Source: Polyangium sp. 6x1 (lineage in GTDB: Bacteria; Myxococcota_A; Polyangia; Polyangiales; Polyangiaceae). From it: a DNA stretch of 64,000 nucleotides. Both the position numbers and the translations under genes were made by a program. The stretch lies in the NCBI RefSeq assembly GCF_029946515.1, contig NZ_JARZHH010000023.1:62001-126000 (forward strand), read 5' to 3'. How positions within the stretch are numbered: position 1 is the stretch's first letter; each line of letters opens with the position of its first letter. Below the pieces are notes generated by a model. It did not search any database. It had not been told where the DNA came from and saw only the letters and a list, made by a program, of their open reading frames with translations. This document shows positions 9,153-18,803 of the stretch, one piece after another.

Positions 9153-11465
9153 GTGACGGAATTGGTCGCCTTTCCTCCGCCGACGTTCCCTGAACCGGCG
9201 GACGAGCTCAACGAGCCCCAGGCGCGGGCGGTGGCCCACGCCGAGGGCCCGCTCGTCGTGTTCGCGGGCGCGGGCAGCGGCAAGACGCGCGTCATCACGT
9301 ATCGCATCGCGAACCTCCTCGCCGGTCACCGCGTGCCGCCGTACCGCGTGCTCGCCGTGACGTTCACGAACAAGGCGGCCGGCGAGATGCGCCGCCGCAT
9401 CGCGAGCCTCGCAGGCGACGAGATCGCCAAGGAGCTCTGGATCGGCACGTTCCACGCGACGTGCGCGCGCCTGCTCCGCCGCTTCCACGAGGCCGCCGGC
9501 ATGGAGCGCAACTTCGTCATCTACGACGACTCCGATCAGCGCGCGGTCGTCGCGCGGGTGCTGAAGGAGCTGTCGCTCGACGACAAGCGCTACCCGCCGC
9601 GGCAGGTCCTCTCGCGCATCCACAAGGAGAAGCAGGAGGGACGCGGCCCCGACGCCTTCGAGCCGCAAGGCTTCTTCGACGACGCGATCCTCAAGGTCTA
9701 CGAGGGCTACGAGCGGTACCTCCGCAAGGCGAACGCCGTCGACTTCGACGACCTCATCCTCTCGGTGCTCCGCATCGCCGAGGATCCGAAGAGCCTCGCC
9801 GGCGAGGATCTCCGCGCGCGCTTCCGGCACGTGCTCGTCGACGAGTTCCAGGACGTCAACCAGGTGCAGTACCGCCTCGTGCGCGCGCTCGCCGCGAGCC
9901 GCAACCTCTGCGTCGTCGGCGACGACGATCAGAGCATCTACCGCTGGCGCGGCGCCGACGTGCGCATCGTCCGGAACTTCCGGCGCGACTTCCCCGACGC
10001 CGCCATCGTCAAGCTGGAGCAGAACTACCGGTCCTCGGGCAACATCGTCCGGGCCGCGCTCGGCGTGATCAAACCCGCGAAGGATCGCGAGCCGAAGGAC
10101 CTCTGGACCGCGCGCGACAGCGGCGAGCCCGTCGTCGTCGTGGCCGCGCAGAACGAGCACGACGAGGCGGCGTGGGTGGCCGATCGTGTCCGCGAGGCCC
10201 AGGCACGCGGCGTCCCGCTCGGCGAGGTCGCGATCTTCTACCGCGTGCACGCCCAGTCACGCGTGCTCGAAGAGGTCCTGCGCGCCGAGCGCATCCCGTA
10301 CCAGATCGTCGGCGGAATGCGCTTCTTCGAGCGCGCCGAGGTGAAGGACCTGCTCTCGTACCTGCGCATCCTCGACAACCCGAAGAGCGACGTCGACCTC
10401 GAGCGCATCATCAACGTGCCATCACGCAAGATCGGCGGCGCCACGCTCGATCGGCTCACGCAGGTCGCAAACGCGCTCAACGTGCCGCTCTACGAGGCAA
10501 TCCTGCCCCTCACGGACCGCGGCGGCCTCGGCACAGCCGCAAAGAAGAGCCTGCTCGCCTTCCGCGACCTCATCGAAGGCCTGCGCGAAAAAGCCGCCTC
10601 GGCGCCACCGAGCGACCTCGCGCGCGAGGTGCTCGAACGCACGGGCTACGCGCGGATGCTCGACGATGACGACAGCGCCGAGAGCGACGCGCGCAAGCAA
10701 AACCTCCAGGAGCTCGTCGGCTCGATCCTCGATTACGAGGCCGAGGCCGCAGCAGGGGGCGAGGTCGGCACGCTCTCGGGCTACCTCGAGCGCATCACGC
10801 TCTCGAGCGACATCGACGCGCTCGAAGACGCGCCGCGCGTCTCGATGATGACCGTGCACGCAGCCAAAGGCCTCGAGTTCGACACCGTCTTCATCACGGG
10901 CATGGAGGACGAAATCTTCCCCTTCAAAGGCCCCGATCCCAAGCGCAACGAGGACATCGAGGAGGAGCGCCGCCTCGCCTACGTCGCCGTCACGCGTGCC
11001 CGAGAGCGCCTCTACGTCACCCACGCAGCGCGGCGCATGATCTTCGGCAACACGCGCTTCGGCGTGCCAAGCCGCTTCATCGCCGATTTCCCCGTCGCCT
11101 CGGTAAAACCCCTCATGACAGCCGCAGCATCGAGCGAGCGCTCGTTCCGCGACGGCTACCGCGACGAACCCGCGCGTCCACGAGGACCCTGGGTGCACCC
11201 CATGGATCGCGGCACCGAAGCGCCCGCGCGCCCATTCTCCCCACATTCCACGCCCGCCCGCGCGCCCGGCGAGCGGTACATCGAGCGCGAGCCAGCCGAA
11301 GCCTCCAGCGAAAGCGGCCTCGCACGCGGGGCGCGCGTCATGCACGAGAAGTTCGGCGTCGGCGCCATCGTCGACGTCGACCCCGGCGACGACCCGATCG
11401 CCACCGTAAAATTCTCCGGCTGGGGCGTGAAACGCATCAAAGCCCGATTCCTCCGCACCGAGTGA
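9153..11465 (+). CDS. pcrA: UvrD/PcrA-type superfamily 1 DNA helicase
   Basis: A 770-residue 3'-5' helicase acting in nucleotide excision and mismatch repair and in removal of proteins from DNA. Visible SF1 motifs are the Walker A GAGSGKT, motif Ia TFTNKAAGEM, Walker B VDEFQDVN, motif III GDDDQSIYRWRGAD, motif IV EQNYRSSGNIV, motif V TVHAAKGLEFDTVF and motif VI RRLAYVAVTRARERL. The C-terminus (KFGVGAIVDV... FSGWGVKRIKARF) matches the tudor-like domain of PcrA that contacts RNA polymerase. The start is set at GTG 9153 (VTELVAFPPP): the longer frame from 8985 overlaps the divergent gene and adds non-conserved sequence. A GGAGG at 9128-9132 is rather far upstream. Confidence 0.95.
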   Translation: MTELVAFPPPTFPEPADELNEPQARAVAHAEGPLVVFAGAGSGKTRVITYRIANLLAGHRVPPYRVLAVTFTNKAAGEMRRRIASLAGDEIAKELWIGTFHATCARLLRRFHEAAGMERNFVIYDDSDQRAVVARVLKELSLDDKRYPPRQVLSRIHKEKQEGRGPDAFEPQGFFDDAILKVYEGYERYLRKANAVDFDDLILSVLRIAEDPKSLAGEDLRARFRHVLVDEFQDVNQVQYRLVRALAASRNLCVVGDDDQSIYRWRGADVRIVRNFRRDFPDAAIVKLEQNYRSSGNIVRAALGVIKPAKDREPKDLWTARDSGEPVVVVAAQNEHDEAAWVADRVREAQARGVPLGEVAIFYRVHAQSRVLEEVLRAERIPYQIVGGMRFFERAEVKDLLSYLRILDNPKSDVDLERIINVPSRKIGGATLDRLTQVANALNVPLYEAILPLTDRGGLGTAAKKSLLAFRDLIEGLREKAASAPPSDLAREVLERTGYARMLDDDDSAESDARKQNLQELVGSILDYEAEAAAGGEVGTLSGYLERITLSSDIDALEDAPRVSMMTVHAAKGLEFDTVFITGMEDEIFPFKGPDPKRNEDIEEERRLAYVAVTRARERLYVTHAARRMIFGNTRFGVPSRFIADFPVASVKPLMTAAASSERSFRDGYRDEPARPRGPWVHPMDRGTEAPARPFSPHSTPARAPGERYIEREPAEASSESGLARGARVMHEKFGVGAIVDVDPGDDPIATVKFSGWGVKRIKARFLRTE

Positions 11466-11474
11466 CCCTCGCAA

Positions 11475-11795
11475 TGAGGCGTCGCGCCGGGGCGCTGCCC
11501 CGGACCCCGCGGGGGCTATCCGCCCCTCGACCCGGACCAGGGCCAGCCCTGGACCTCAGGGGGAAGAACTGCGCAATGCGCAGTTCTTCCCACAGGCCGG
11601 TGGTACCGCGTTGCCAGTCGAAGCGTCAGCGCCGCTGTTTTGGTTGGCAGGGTCGTCGCTGGTCTTGACCCGGCTGTTCGATGAACTGCGCATTGCGCAG
11701 TTCATCGACCCCGAGTCCAGCGCTTGCGCTGGTCCGGGTGCAGGGGCGGATAGCCCCTGCTGGGGCCTGGGGCAAAGCCCCAGCGAAACGCCTCT
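11475..11795. repeat. Composite palindromic intergenic repeat, copy B
   Basis: This is a shorter copy of the block at 3115-3525, filling the convergent gap between pcrA and gpmA. It lacks the CATCGACTGCGC hairpin. It keeps 11561-11591 (arms GGGAAGAACTGCGC / GCGCAGTTCTTCCC, loop AAT) and 11679-11707 (arms CGATGAACTGCGC / GCGCAGTTCATCG, loop ATT), plus the GC-rich end palindromes. In the first hairpin the arms differ from copy A (GGGAAGAAC instead of GGGACGAAC) with matching changes on both sides. Confidence 0.85.
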
Positions 11796-12540
11796 ACCGT
11801 GCTTTGATCTGATTCGCGACCGCTTCGGCCTTGGCCTTTGCGGCCTCCTCGTCGCCGAGGTACCGGCGCGAGATGGGCTTCAGATTCGCGTCGAGCTCGT
11901 AGAGCAGCGGAACGCCCGTCGGGATGTTCAGCTCGACGATCTCCGAATTGGAAATGCCGTCGAGGTGCTTTACCAGCGCGCGGAGGCTGTTTCCGTGGGC
12001 TGCGATGATCACGCGCTTGCCGCTGCGGATGGCGGGTGCGATGTCGGACTCCCAGAAGGGGAGGAACCGGGCCACCGTGTCTTTGAGCGACTCGCTTGCC
12101 GGCAGCTCCTCCTTGCGGAGGGACGCATAACGTGGATCTTTTCCGGGCCAGCGCGGGTCGTCTTCGGTCATTGCCGGCGGCGGCGTGTCGTAGCTCCGGC
12201 GCCAGACCTTCACTTGCGCCTCGCCGTGTTTTGCCACGGTCTCGGCCTTGTCGAGCCCTTGCAGTGACCCGTACATCCGCTCGTTCACCCGCCAGCTCTC
12301 GGTGACGGGGATCCACATCCGATCGAGCTCCTCCAGCACGATCCACAGCGTCTTGATGGCGCGCTTCAGCACCGACGTGTACGCCACGTCGAACGTGAGC
12401 CCCTCGGCTGCGATCATTTGCGCGGCGCCGCGCGCCTCCTCGACGCCTTTTTCGCTGAGCGGCACGTCGACCCAGCCGGTGAAGCGGTTTTCCTTGTTCC
12501 ACTGGCTCTCGCCATGGCGGAGGAGGACGAGCTTGTGCAT
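11794..12540 (-). CDS. gpmA: 2,3-bisphosphoglycerate-dependent phosphoglycerate mutase
   Basis: A 248-residue glycolytic enzyme that interconverts 3- and 2-phosphoglycerate through a phosphohistidine intermediate. The phosphohistidine motif RHGESQWN is at residues 8-15, followed by [24 protein letters not shown] and the second catalytic histidine in [18 protein letters not shown] are typical of the dPGM family, as is the length. The start [11 protein letters not shown] has GAAGGGAAG seven bases upstream; a longer frame from 12567 adds nine non-family residues. It is divergent from purU. Confidence 0.96.
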   Translation of the reverse strand: MHKLVLLRHGESQWNKENRFTGWVDVPLSEKGVEEARGAAQMIAAEGLTFDVAYTSVLKRAIKTLWIVLEELDRMWIPVTESWRVNERMYGSLQGLDKAETVAKHGEAQVKVWRRSYDTPPPAMTEDDPRWPGKDPRYASLRKEELPASESLKDTVARFLPFWESDIAPAIRSGKRVIIAAHGNSLRALVKHLDGISNSEIVELNIPTGVPLLYELDANLKPISRRYLGDEEAAKAKAEAVANQIKAR

Positions 12541-12707
12541 CGCGTTCTTCCCTTCAGAGAGCTGCATCCGACCTCACAACGAGGCCGCTCGGGGGCATGG
12601 CGCGGCCCTTCTCCGGCGTCAAGCGTCTCGTCCCGAGCGGACGCCTCGCCGCGATGCGTCGATCCCGCTCGCCTTCGAGGCGTTCTTCGGGTATCGCAGG
12701 CGATCCG
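12541..12707. promoter_or_regulatory. Divergent gpmA/purU promoter region
   Basis: A 167-bp gap between two housekeeping genes read outward, so it must contain both promoters. No strong consensus -35/-10 or clear operator is visible. Confidence 0.4.
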
Positions 12708-13604
12708 ATGAGCTCCACCGTTCATGCCACGTTCCTCGTCGCCGCGCCCGATCAGCCCGGCCTCGTCGCGCGCCTCGCTGGCTTCTTTTACAACGCCGGC
12801 CTCAACATCATCGACGCTGGCAACCACACCGACGTCCACGTCGAGGGGGGCCCGCGGTTCTTCATGCGGATGGTCGTCGACGTCTCGGGCCTCTCCGCCC
12901 CTGCGGCGAGCGCGGCGCTCGGTGGCTCCTCGACCCGCGCGGCCCTCGAGCGCGCCTTCGGTGACCTCGTCCAAACCCTCTCGGCGACCTGGTCCGTCCG
13001 CTACGGCGACCAGATCCAGCGCGTCGCCATCCTCGTCACGAAGGATCCCGCCTGCCTCTATGACCTCGTCCTCCGGCAGCGCTCGGGCGAATTGCCTTGC
13101 GAGATCCCGCTCGTGATCTCGAATCACCCCACGCTCGAGCCCGTCGCCGAGAGCTTCCGCATTCCCTTCTTTTGCTTGCCCGTCACGCCCGACACGAAAC
13201 GCGAGCAGGAGAAGCGCATCCTGGAGCTCTGCCGGCGCCACCACGCGGATCTCGTCGTGCTCGCCCGGTACATGCAGGTCCTCACCGAGGACTTCCTCAC
13301 CGAGGCGCCGCCCGTCATCAACATCCACCACGGCTTCCTGCCGGCATTCCAGGGCGCCAAACCTTATCACCAGGCCCACAACCGCGGCGTGAAAATGATC
13401 GGGGCGACAGCCCATTACGCGACGAAGGACCTCGATCAGGGCCCCATCATCGAGCAGGACGTCGCGCGCGTCACGCACGCAATGGGCCCCGACGAGATGT
13501 CCCGCACCGGCCGCGACGTCGAGCGCGTCGTGCTCTCGCGGGCCGTCCGCGCGCACCTCGAACGACGCGTCATCGTCGAGGGGCGGCGGACGATCGTGCT
13601 TTGA
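12708..13604 (+). CDS. purU: Formyltetrahydrofolate deformylase
   Basis: A 298-residue enzyme that hydrolyses 10-formyltetrahydrofolate to formate and tetrahydrofolate, supplying formate for PurT and balancing one-carbon pools. An N-terminal ACT domain (about 1-90, starting STVHATFLVAAPDQPGLVARLAGFF) is followed by a formyltransferase domain (about 95-295). Catalytic signatures visible are VISNHP, INIHHGFLPAFQGAKPYHQA (catalytic His) and the Asp in HYATKDLDQGPIIEQD. The start MSSTVHATF was chosen because the frame extending to 12597 adds 37 Arg/Ser-rich residues with no family counterpart. Length is close to the family norm. Confidence 0.95.
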   Translation: MSSTVHATFLVAAPDQPGLVARLAGFFYNAGLNIIDAGNHTDVHVEGGPRFFMRMVVDVSGLSAPAASAALGGSSTRAALERAFGDLVQTLSATWSVRYGDQIQRVAILVTKDPACLYDLVLRQRSGELPCEIPLVISNHPTLEPVAESFRIPFFCLPVTPDTKREQEKRILELCRRHHADLVVLARYMQVLTEDFLTEAPPVINIHHGFLPAFQGAKPYHQAHNRGVKMIGATAHYATKDLDQGPIIEQDVARVTHAMGPDEMSRTGRDVERVVLSRAVRAHLERRVIVEGRRTIVL

Positions 13605-13613
13605 TGGCGGCGT

Positions 13614-14022
13614 AGCGCCGGGGCGCTGCCCCGGGCCCCGCGGGGGCTGTTCGCCCCTCGACCCGAACCAGGGCCAGCCCTGGACGTCTGGGCATCGACT
13701 GCGCGAAGCGCAGTCGATGCGGGGAAAGTTTTTGAAGCTGTCCGCCCCCTCTTTGCAGGGCCAGCCCTGGACCTTTGATGGAAGAACTGCGCGGTGCGCA
13801 GTTCTTCCACAGGCCGGTGGCAAGACCGTGGAGGCGCGGCTCCGCGCTGTCGACGGGACCCTCGCCGTCTTGGCGAGCAGGGTCGTTGCCGGTCTTGAAT
13901 CGGCCCGTTCGATGAACTGCGCGTTGCGCAGTTCATCGACCCCGAGTCCAGCGCTTGCGCTGGTCCGGGTCCAGGGGCGGAGAGCCCCGGTGGGGTCTGG
14001 GGCAAAGCCCCAGCGAAGCGCC
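13614..14022. repeat. Composite palindromic intergenic repeat, copy C
   Basis: Full-length relative of copy A in another convergent gap. Hairpins: 13693-13719 (CATCGACTGCGC arms, loop GAA), 13780-13808 (arms GGAAGAACTGCGC / GCGCAGTTCTTCC, loop GGT) and 13910-13938 (CGATGAACTGCGC arms, loop GTT). The middle part has diverged from copy A while the hairpins are intact. Confidence 0.85.
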
Positions 14023-14341
14023 GAGCGCGAGATCGAGCACGGCGCGTGCGTGATCGAAGGGGAGGGCTCCGTGATCGCGCCAAGCGAGCGCGAGATCGAG
14101 CACGGCGCATGCGTGATCGAAGGGTGGGGTCTCTGTGATCGCGCCCGGCGAGCGCGAGATCGAGCACGGCGCATGCGTGATCGAAGGGTGGGGTCTCCGT
14201 GATCGCGCCCAGCGAGCGCGAGATCGAGCACGGCGCATGCGTGATCGAAGGGTGGGGTCTCCGTGATCGCGCCCGGCGAGCGCGAGATCGAGCACGGCGC
14301 ATGCGTGATCGAAGGGTGGGGTCTCCGTGATCGGCCTCGGC
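14023..14341. repeat. Five tandem copies of a 63-64 bp unit
   Basis: Units begin with GAGCGCGAGATCGAGCACGG at 14023, 14086, 14150, 14214 and 14278; the first unit is the most diverged. Each contains GGCGCATGCGTGATCGAAGG and ends with a GTGATCGCGCC segment. Units of 63/64 bp do not keep one reading frame, so coding is unlikely. The array runs directly from the composite repeat to the 3' end of the SEC-C gene. Nothing else is visible in the rest of this gap. Confidence 0.85.
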
Positions 14342-14405
14342 GCGACCGTGATCGACGTCCGAGGTGCCCGTCGGCGAAGCCCCCCGGCCCCGTGCGGCGC
14401 ACCCT

Positions 14406-15869
14406 TCAGGGAACGTCGAGGCACTCTGCGGCTCGCTTCTCGGCCCGCTCCGCCTCCTTCTCCTCGCAGCATCGCTTGTACTTCTTCCCGCTTCCGCACG
14501 GGCACGGTCCTTGGCGGGCAGGGCCCTCGGCTGGCGCCTGCCTCCGGCCGGGCCCCAGGTGATCGCGCATCGCGCGCAGCACGTTGAGCGTGAGCTCCGG
14601 CCGGAAGGGCTCGTGGACCGCTGCGAGGGCGGCGCGCGGCAGGTAAAGCGCCTCCGGCGCGGCACGCACCGCCCATGGGATGATCGTATAGAGCCACGTT
14701 AATGCATCCGCGATTCCCTTCGAACCGCGCAGATAACACTGGAGCGTGTTCGCCGCGACCGCGCACGCGAGATCCTCGGGGACATCCGCCGCCCGCTCGT
14801 ACCGGAGGGGGCCCGCGGGCCTCGATTTCATGATGAGCACCCAGAGGTGCGCGCCCAGGTCACGCACGCAGTCCTGCCGCGCCTCGGGTGTGTCGCGCTC
14901 CATCTCCGCGATGGCGCGGGCAATCTTCCGTATCGCGCGCGTGACCTTGCCGTGCTCCGTGTCTCTCCACTTCTCCGGGATGTCTGCGCCGAGCGCCTTC
15001 TCCGCCTCGGCGCGGAGCCGCGCGTGGCGCATGCCGATCGCGAGGACCCCGAGCGCGCCGTCGATGTTTTGCAGCTCGCTCTCCGCTTCCTGGTAAAACC
15101 GTTTGTACCTGCTGAGCAGGGGCTTGCCGACCCGGGCCGTGGCCCAGGCGCCGCGGATCGCGAAGGGCAAGAAGCCTTGCCGCGTGGCGGGCCAGGAGAA
15201 CGTGGTGGTCTCGCCGAGCAGCTCGAGGAAGCCCGGGGGAAAGGTCTCGCGGCCGTCGAGGGTCGCGAGGATGGCGAAATGGCTCATGGCCCAGAGCGTT
15301 CGCCAGTACGCGTAGAGCGTGTCGTCGTAGGCGGGCTTCGGCTTGTCGGTCTTGCGCAAGAGCGGCAGGAGGGTCTTGCGTGCGTCGTCGAGCGCGCATC
15401 CGGCGTGGAGGTAGAGGCGCAAGAACTCGGAGGCGTAGAGCGGCTGGAGCGCGGAGATCGCGACGAACTCCTCGCGCGAAAGCTCGTCGGCGGCCTCGTA
15501 GATGCGCCGGAGCAAGCCCTGGACGCCTCGCGCCCCGACGAGCGCCTTTGCGGCTTCCATACGCTCGCGGAGCTCGCCGACCTTGGCGGAGATCCCGTCG
15601 ATTTGCCCGCGCGTGACCACGGGCAGGTTCGAGACCTTCATCCCCTCGCCGAGGCAGGTGACGAAACGCCCGTCGCGCGTGACGATGAGGAACGGCCCCT
15701 CGTCTGGGTGATCGAGCGATAACGCGACACGCTCGGCATTTTCCGGGACGCGGGCGCGGTCGAAGATGTACCGGAGCAGGGCCTCGTCCCGGTAGAGGGA
15801 GAGCGCGAGCTCGACGTGCGGGAGGGAGACGCGATCGAGCCGGGAGAGGAAGTGATGAGCGTGCCCCAT
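14406..15869 (-). CDS. SEC-C motif-containing protein of unknown function
   Basis: A 487-residue, mostly helical soluble protein. The clear feature is a C-terminal SEC-C zinc motif, PCPCGSGKKYKRCC, as at the end of SecA and in many otherwise unrelated proteins, where it binds zinc and mediates protein contacts. The preceding 450 residues (for example LDRVSLPHVELALSLYRDEALLRY) match no family I can name. The start is uncertain: ATGs at 15917, 15878 and 15869 are all in frame without a good ribosome-binding site; MGHAHHFLSRLD was chosen because the earlier residues look unlike a conserved N-terminus. No signal peptide on the chosen start. Confidence 0.75.
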   Translation of the reverse strand: MGHAHHFLSRLDRVSLPHVELALSLYRDEALLRYIFDRARVPENAERVALSLDHPDEGPFLIVTRDGRFVTCLGEGMKVSNLPVVTRGQIDGISAKVGELRERMEAAKALVGARGVQGLLRRIYEAADELSREEFVAISALQPLYASEFLRLYLHAGCALDDARKTLLPLLRKTDKPKPAYDDTLYAYWRTLWAMSHFAILATLDGRETFPPGFLELLGETTTFSWPATRQGFLPFAIRGAWATARVGKPLLSRYKRFYQEAESELQNIDGALGVLAIGMRHARLRAEAEKALGADIPEKWRDTEHGKVTRAIRKIARAIAEMERDTPEARQDCVRDLGAHLWVLIMKSRPAGPLRYERAADVPEDLACAVAANTLQCYLRGSKGIADALTWLYTIIPWAVRAAPEALYLPRAALAAVHEPFRPELTLNVLRAMRDHLGPGRRQAPAEGPARQGPCPCGSGKKYKRCCEEKEAERAEKRAAECLDVP

Positions 15870-15940
15870 GGAGACCATGAAAAACACAAATCGCGGCGAC
15901 GCAACAAGGAAATGCAAGGAGGGCCCGCTTCACCGCGGTG

Positions 15941-15985
15941 CAGGGGGCGGACAGCCCCCTGCTGGGGGGCGGGGCGACGCCCCGC
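15941..15985. terminator. Two adjacent GC-rich hairpins (putative terminator)
   Basis: Perfect stems at 15941-15961 (CAGGGGGC / GCCCCCTG, loop GGACA) and 15969-15985 (GCGGGGC / GCCCCGC, loop GAC) lie immediately after the stop of the glycoside-hydrolase-like gene on the minus strand. The loop and arms of the first resemble the end module of the composite repeats (GGGGCGGACAGCCCC). There is no U-tract. Confidence 0.55.
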
Positions 15986-15987
15986 GC

Positions 15988-18732
15988 TCAGGGCATCCCG
16001 ATCGCGAGCACCTTCAGCTCCGAGATGTTCACCTTGTTGAACCGCCCGCTCTGACCGCCCATGCCGTTGTACGAGGCGAAATGGGCGAAATCGCTCATGT
16101 TGCCCGAGCCGGCATCCTCGCGAATCACGATCGAATAGGTCTTTCCGACGACGAGATCGACGGGCACGAAATTCGAGTCGCGCCAGTCGTCCCAGGTCAC
16201 GAGGTGCGGCATCGTGAGCTGCCCGCTGCCCACGAGCGTCGCGCCGTCCCAGACCTCGATGGCCTTCACGCCGCAGGTGATGCCCGTCGTGTAATCGCCG
16301 GCGCCGTTGCCGGCCGTCACCTGCAAGAGGTGCCGCCCCGATTGCTTCGCCGTCACGTTCGCCACCGTGATCGTGTGCCCGGGATCGCCCCAGTTCTCGT
16401 AATGCCAGCGACCGTGGTTGAAGACGAGCGTGCCGCCCGACGCCGAGAAGCTCTGCTGCGCACCGAACGACTGGATGCGCGTGTTGCTCGGCCCCCAGTA
16501 ACACCACGGCCGCGCGCGCTGCGAGGCGTTGCCTGACGTCTTGAAGATGGCCTCCACCGTGTAGCAATACGTCCGCGTCGCGTGCTCCGCGCTCCCCGTG
16601 TCCACGTACGACGTCGTGCCGCCGGGCAGGTTCTGCGCGATCCGCGTCCCGTCGCGATACACGTTCAGCGTCACGTCGTTCGCGTTCTCTGCCACCGAGA
16701 AGTTGATCTGCACGCGGTCGTTCGTGATTCCGCCGCTCGTGATCGAGGGCGTGCGCGGGCCGAACACGTTCTTGTAATCGGCGACCTCGGCGTCCCCGAG
16801 CGACGTGATCCCCTTCGCCTGTGGCGCGCCCGCGCCGAGCTCGATCTCGAACACGCTGTCTTGCCCGAGCGCCGCCGCGTCGACGAAGCCCGTACCCACG
16901 TCCTGCCCGTCGAGCCGAGCCGCGGTCACGTCGAGCAGCCCATTGTCCCCCGACGCGGCCGGGAGTTTTACCTTCACCGAGATTCGTTTCCCCTTGTACC
17001 GCACGCCCGACAGCGTGATTTCATCCATGCCGGAGAACAGCGAATTCCTGAGCCCTCGCGTGATCTTCGGCGCGAACCGGATCCCCGTCTGCGTCGCTTC
17101 CAGCCCGAAGATCACGTCGTGCACGACCCCGACGAACCCGGCCACGCTCCAGAGCTGGCGCTGCGAATTGACGACAGGCCCGCTCATCGGCCCTTCGTCC
17201 TTCCAGTTCGCCCCGGTCACGGCCTCGAAGTTCTCCATGTTGGAGAGGTTCAGCGCAGCGCCGCGCACGAGCGAGCGCACCGCGTGATCGATCGCGTCCG
17301 CGTTGCCCGCCTTCGCGGCGGCCTTGGCCCAGAACGCCGTCACGAACGGCCAGATCGCGCGGTTGTGATAGATCCGCGTGTCCTGCTGCTGCGGCCAGAT
17401 CACGGGCGCGCCCTTCGGCAGGTGCGGATATCGCGCGACGATCTCCTCCGCCTCGGCCTTCGTCGCCACGTCGAACAGCACCGCGAACGCCGAGCCCAGG
17501 AGATCGTATTGCAGCGTCGGCGCCGGATCGAGATACGTCGTGACGAACGTCGAATACATCTGCCGCTCCGGCAAGAAGAGCCTCGCCCGGATCGCGTCCC
17601 GGAGCGCCGAGGCCCAGCCCGCGTATTTCTGGCTCGCCGCCGCGTCCCCCTTCTCCTCCGCGAGCTTCCCGGCCACCTCGAGCATCACGAGGTGCCCGAT
17701 GTTCGTCCCGAGCGACTTGCTCATCCCGATCTGCACCGTGTCCGTGGCGACCCACGCGGGATACGTCTGCTCGCGCCAGTCGAGGAACGATTGCTCTCCG
17801 CGATAGAGCCCGTCGGCCTTGTCCCACACGACGAGCCGATCCCGCTCCGCCGTGTTCACGATCGCCTCGTAGGCGAGGTCCCGGAATGCCGTCCGCTCCG
17901 CCCCATCGAGGTGCTTGAGCAGCTCGAATGCGCCCATCGCCCAGACCACGCGGTCCGAGGACATCGGATAACTCCCGCCCGTCCCCGTATCCTGCACGAT
18001 CTCGCGCTTCGTCCCGTCGCGCCGCGGGCTCGTCTTGAACTCCATCGAGTTCCGCGCCCGCGTCGGATCGAGCAGCGAGAGCCCGAGCGCCACCGAATAC
18101 GACGTATCCCGCGTCCAGACGTATTTCCAGAGCCTCCCCGTCTCGAAGCAGCCGCCTTGCGGGCAGGGGAGGGGGTTGCCACCATTGAAGGCATAATCGC
18201 TGATCGCGGAGACCGAACATTCGCGCGCCTCCTCGACGGCGAGCGCGTACAGCGCGTCGAGCATGTCGTGGCCCGTTCGCAGCACGGGTTGTCCAGGCAC
18301 CTCCACGACAGAGCGCGGGTTCGCCGGATGGTTGTCGCGCAGCGGCCCCGTCGTCGAGAGCACGTACGTGCGCGCGCAGCTCGCCGCATCCTCGACGACG
18401 ACCGTGGCCTGGTTCGGCGCGTCGTACCAAGTGCCCGTCCCGGACGCGGGCGTCCCCGTCGGCGGCACGCATTCGGCGCTCGCGCCGCCGCTGCCCCCGA
18501 CGCCGCCGCTGCCGCCGCTGCCGCTGCTGCTGCTCGCGCTGCCGCCGCCGCTTCCGCCGCCGCTCCCGCCCGCGCCGCCGCTGCCGCTGCTGCTCGCGCT
18601 TCCGCTTCCCGAGCCTGTTCCGAGGGTCGTCCCCGAGGTCGTACTGCCCAATTCATCACCTCCGCATCCGACGGCCGCGAGCGCGGCGAGGGAGACGAAG
18701 CAAGAGCCCAGGGTGTTGCGAAGCACGCTCAT
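15988..18732 (-). CDS. Secreted glycoside-hydrolase-like lipoprotein (six-hairpin fold)
   Basis: A 914-residue exported protein. The signal ends AALAAVGC (Cys23), then a Gly/Ser linker to about residue 83. The central 450 residues look like an (alpha/alpha)6-barrel glycosidase of the glucoamylase/MGH1-like kind: RLWKYVWTRDTSYSVALGLS, QDTGTGGSYPMSSDRVVWAM and WPQQQDTRIYHNRAIWPF have the spaced W/R/D residues of such active sites. A fibronectin-like segment (about 680-760) and a C-terminal beta-sandwich resembling a carbohydrate-binding domain follow. The exact GH family and substrate cannot be fixed by eye. It is divergent, 71 bp apart, from a sugar symporter gene, suggesting shared control and use of oligosaccharides. 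Confidence 0.7.
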   Translation of the reverse strand: MSVLRNTLGSCFVSLAALAAVGCGGDELGSTTSGTTLGTGSGSGSASSSGSGGAGGSGGGSGGGSASSSSGSGGSGGVGGSGGASAECVPPTGTPASGTGTWYDAPNQATVVVEDAASCARTYVLSTTGPLRDNHPANPRSVVEVPGQPVLRTGHDMLDALYALAVEEARECSVSAISDYAFNGGNPLPCPQGGCFETGRLWKYVWTRDTSYSVALGLSLLDPTRARNSMEFKTSPRRDGTKREIVQDTGTGGSYPMSSDRVVWAMGAFELLKHLDGAERTAFRDLAYEAIVNTAERDRLVVWDKADGLYRGEQSFLDWREQTYPAWVATDTVQIGMSKSLGTNIGHLVMLEVAGKLAEEKGDAAASQKYAGWASALRDAIRARLFLPERQMYSTFVTTYLDPAPTLQYDLLGSAFAVLFDVATKAEAEEIVARYPHLPKGAPVIWPQQQDTRIYHNRAIWPFVTAFWAKAAAKAGNADAIDHAVRSLVRGAALNLSNMENFEAVTGANWKDEGPMSGPVVNSQRQLWSVAGFVGVVHDVIFGLEATQTGIRFAPKITRGLRNSLFSGMDEITLSGVRYKGKRISVKVKLPAASGDNGLLDVTAARLDGQDVGTGFVDAAALGQDSVFEIELGAGAPQAKGITSLGDAEVADYKNVFGPRTPSITSGGITNDRVQINFSVAENANDVTLNVYRDGTRIAQNLPGGTTSYVDTGSAEHATRTYCYTVEAIFKTSGNASQRARPWCYWGPSNTRIQSFGAQQSFSASGGTLVFNHGRWHYENWGDPGHTITVANVTAKQSGRHLLQVTAGNGAGDYTTGITCGVKAIEVWDGATLVGSGQLTMPHLVTWDDWRDSNFVPVDLVVGKTYSIVIREDAGSGNMSDFAHFASYNGMGGQSGRFNKVNISELKVLAIGMP

Positions 18733-18803
18733 GATGAGAAAACACGTCGCTTTTTCGACCCGCTTGTCAAGCCCGAAGCGGTTTGCGGTATCTTGCTCGG
18801 CGT

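Noticed and set aside
7319..9193. 624-residue plus-strand open frame
   Set aside because: Antisense to the tandem ATP-grasp gene and without any domain signature.
14023..14341. CRISPR-like array
   Set aside because: The whole 63-64 bp unit repeats; there are no distinct spacers.
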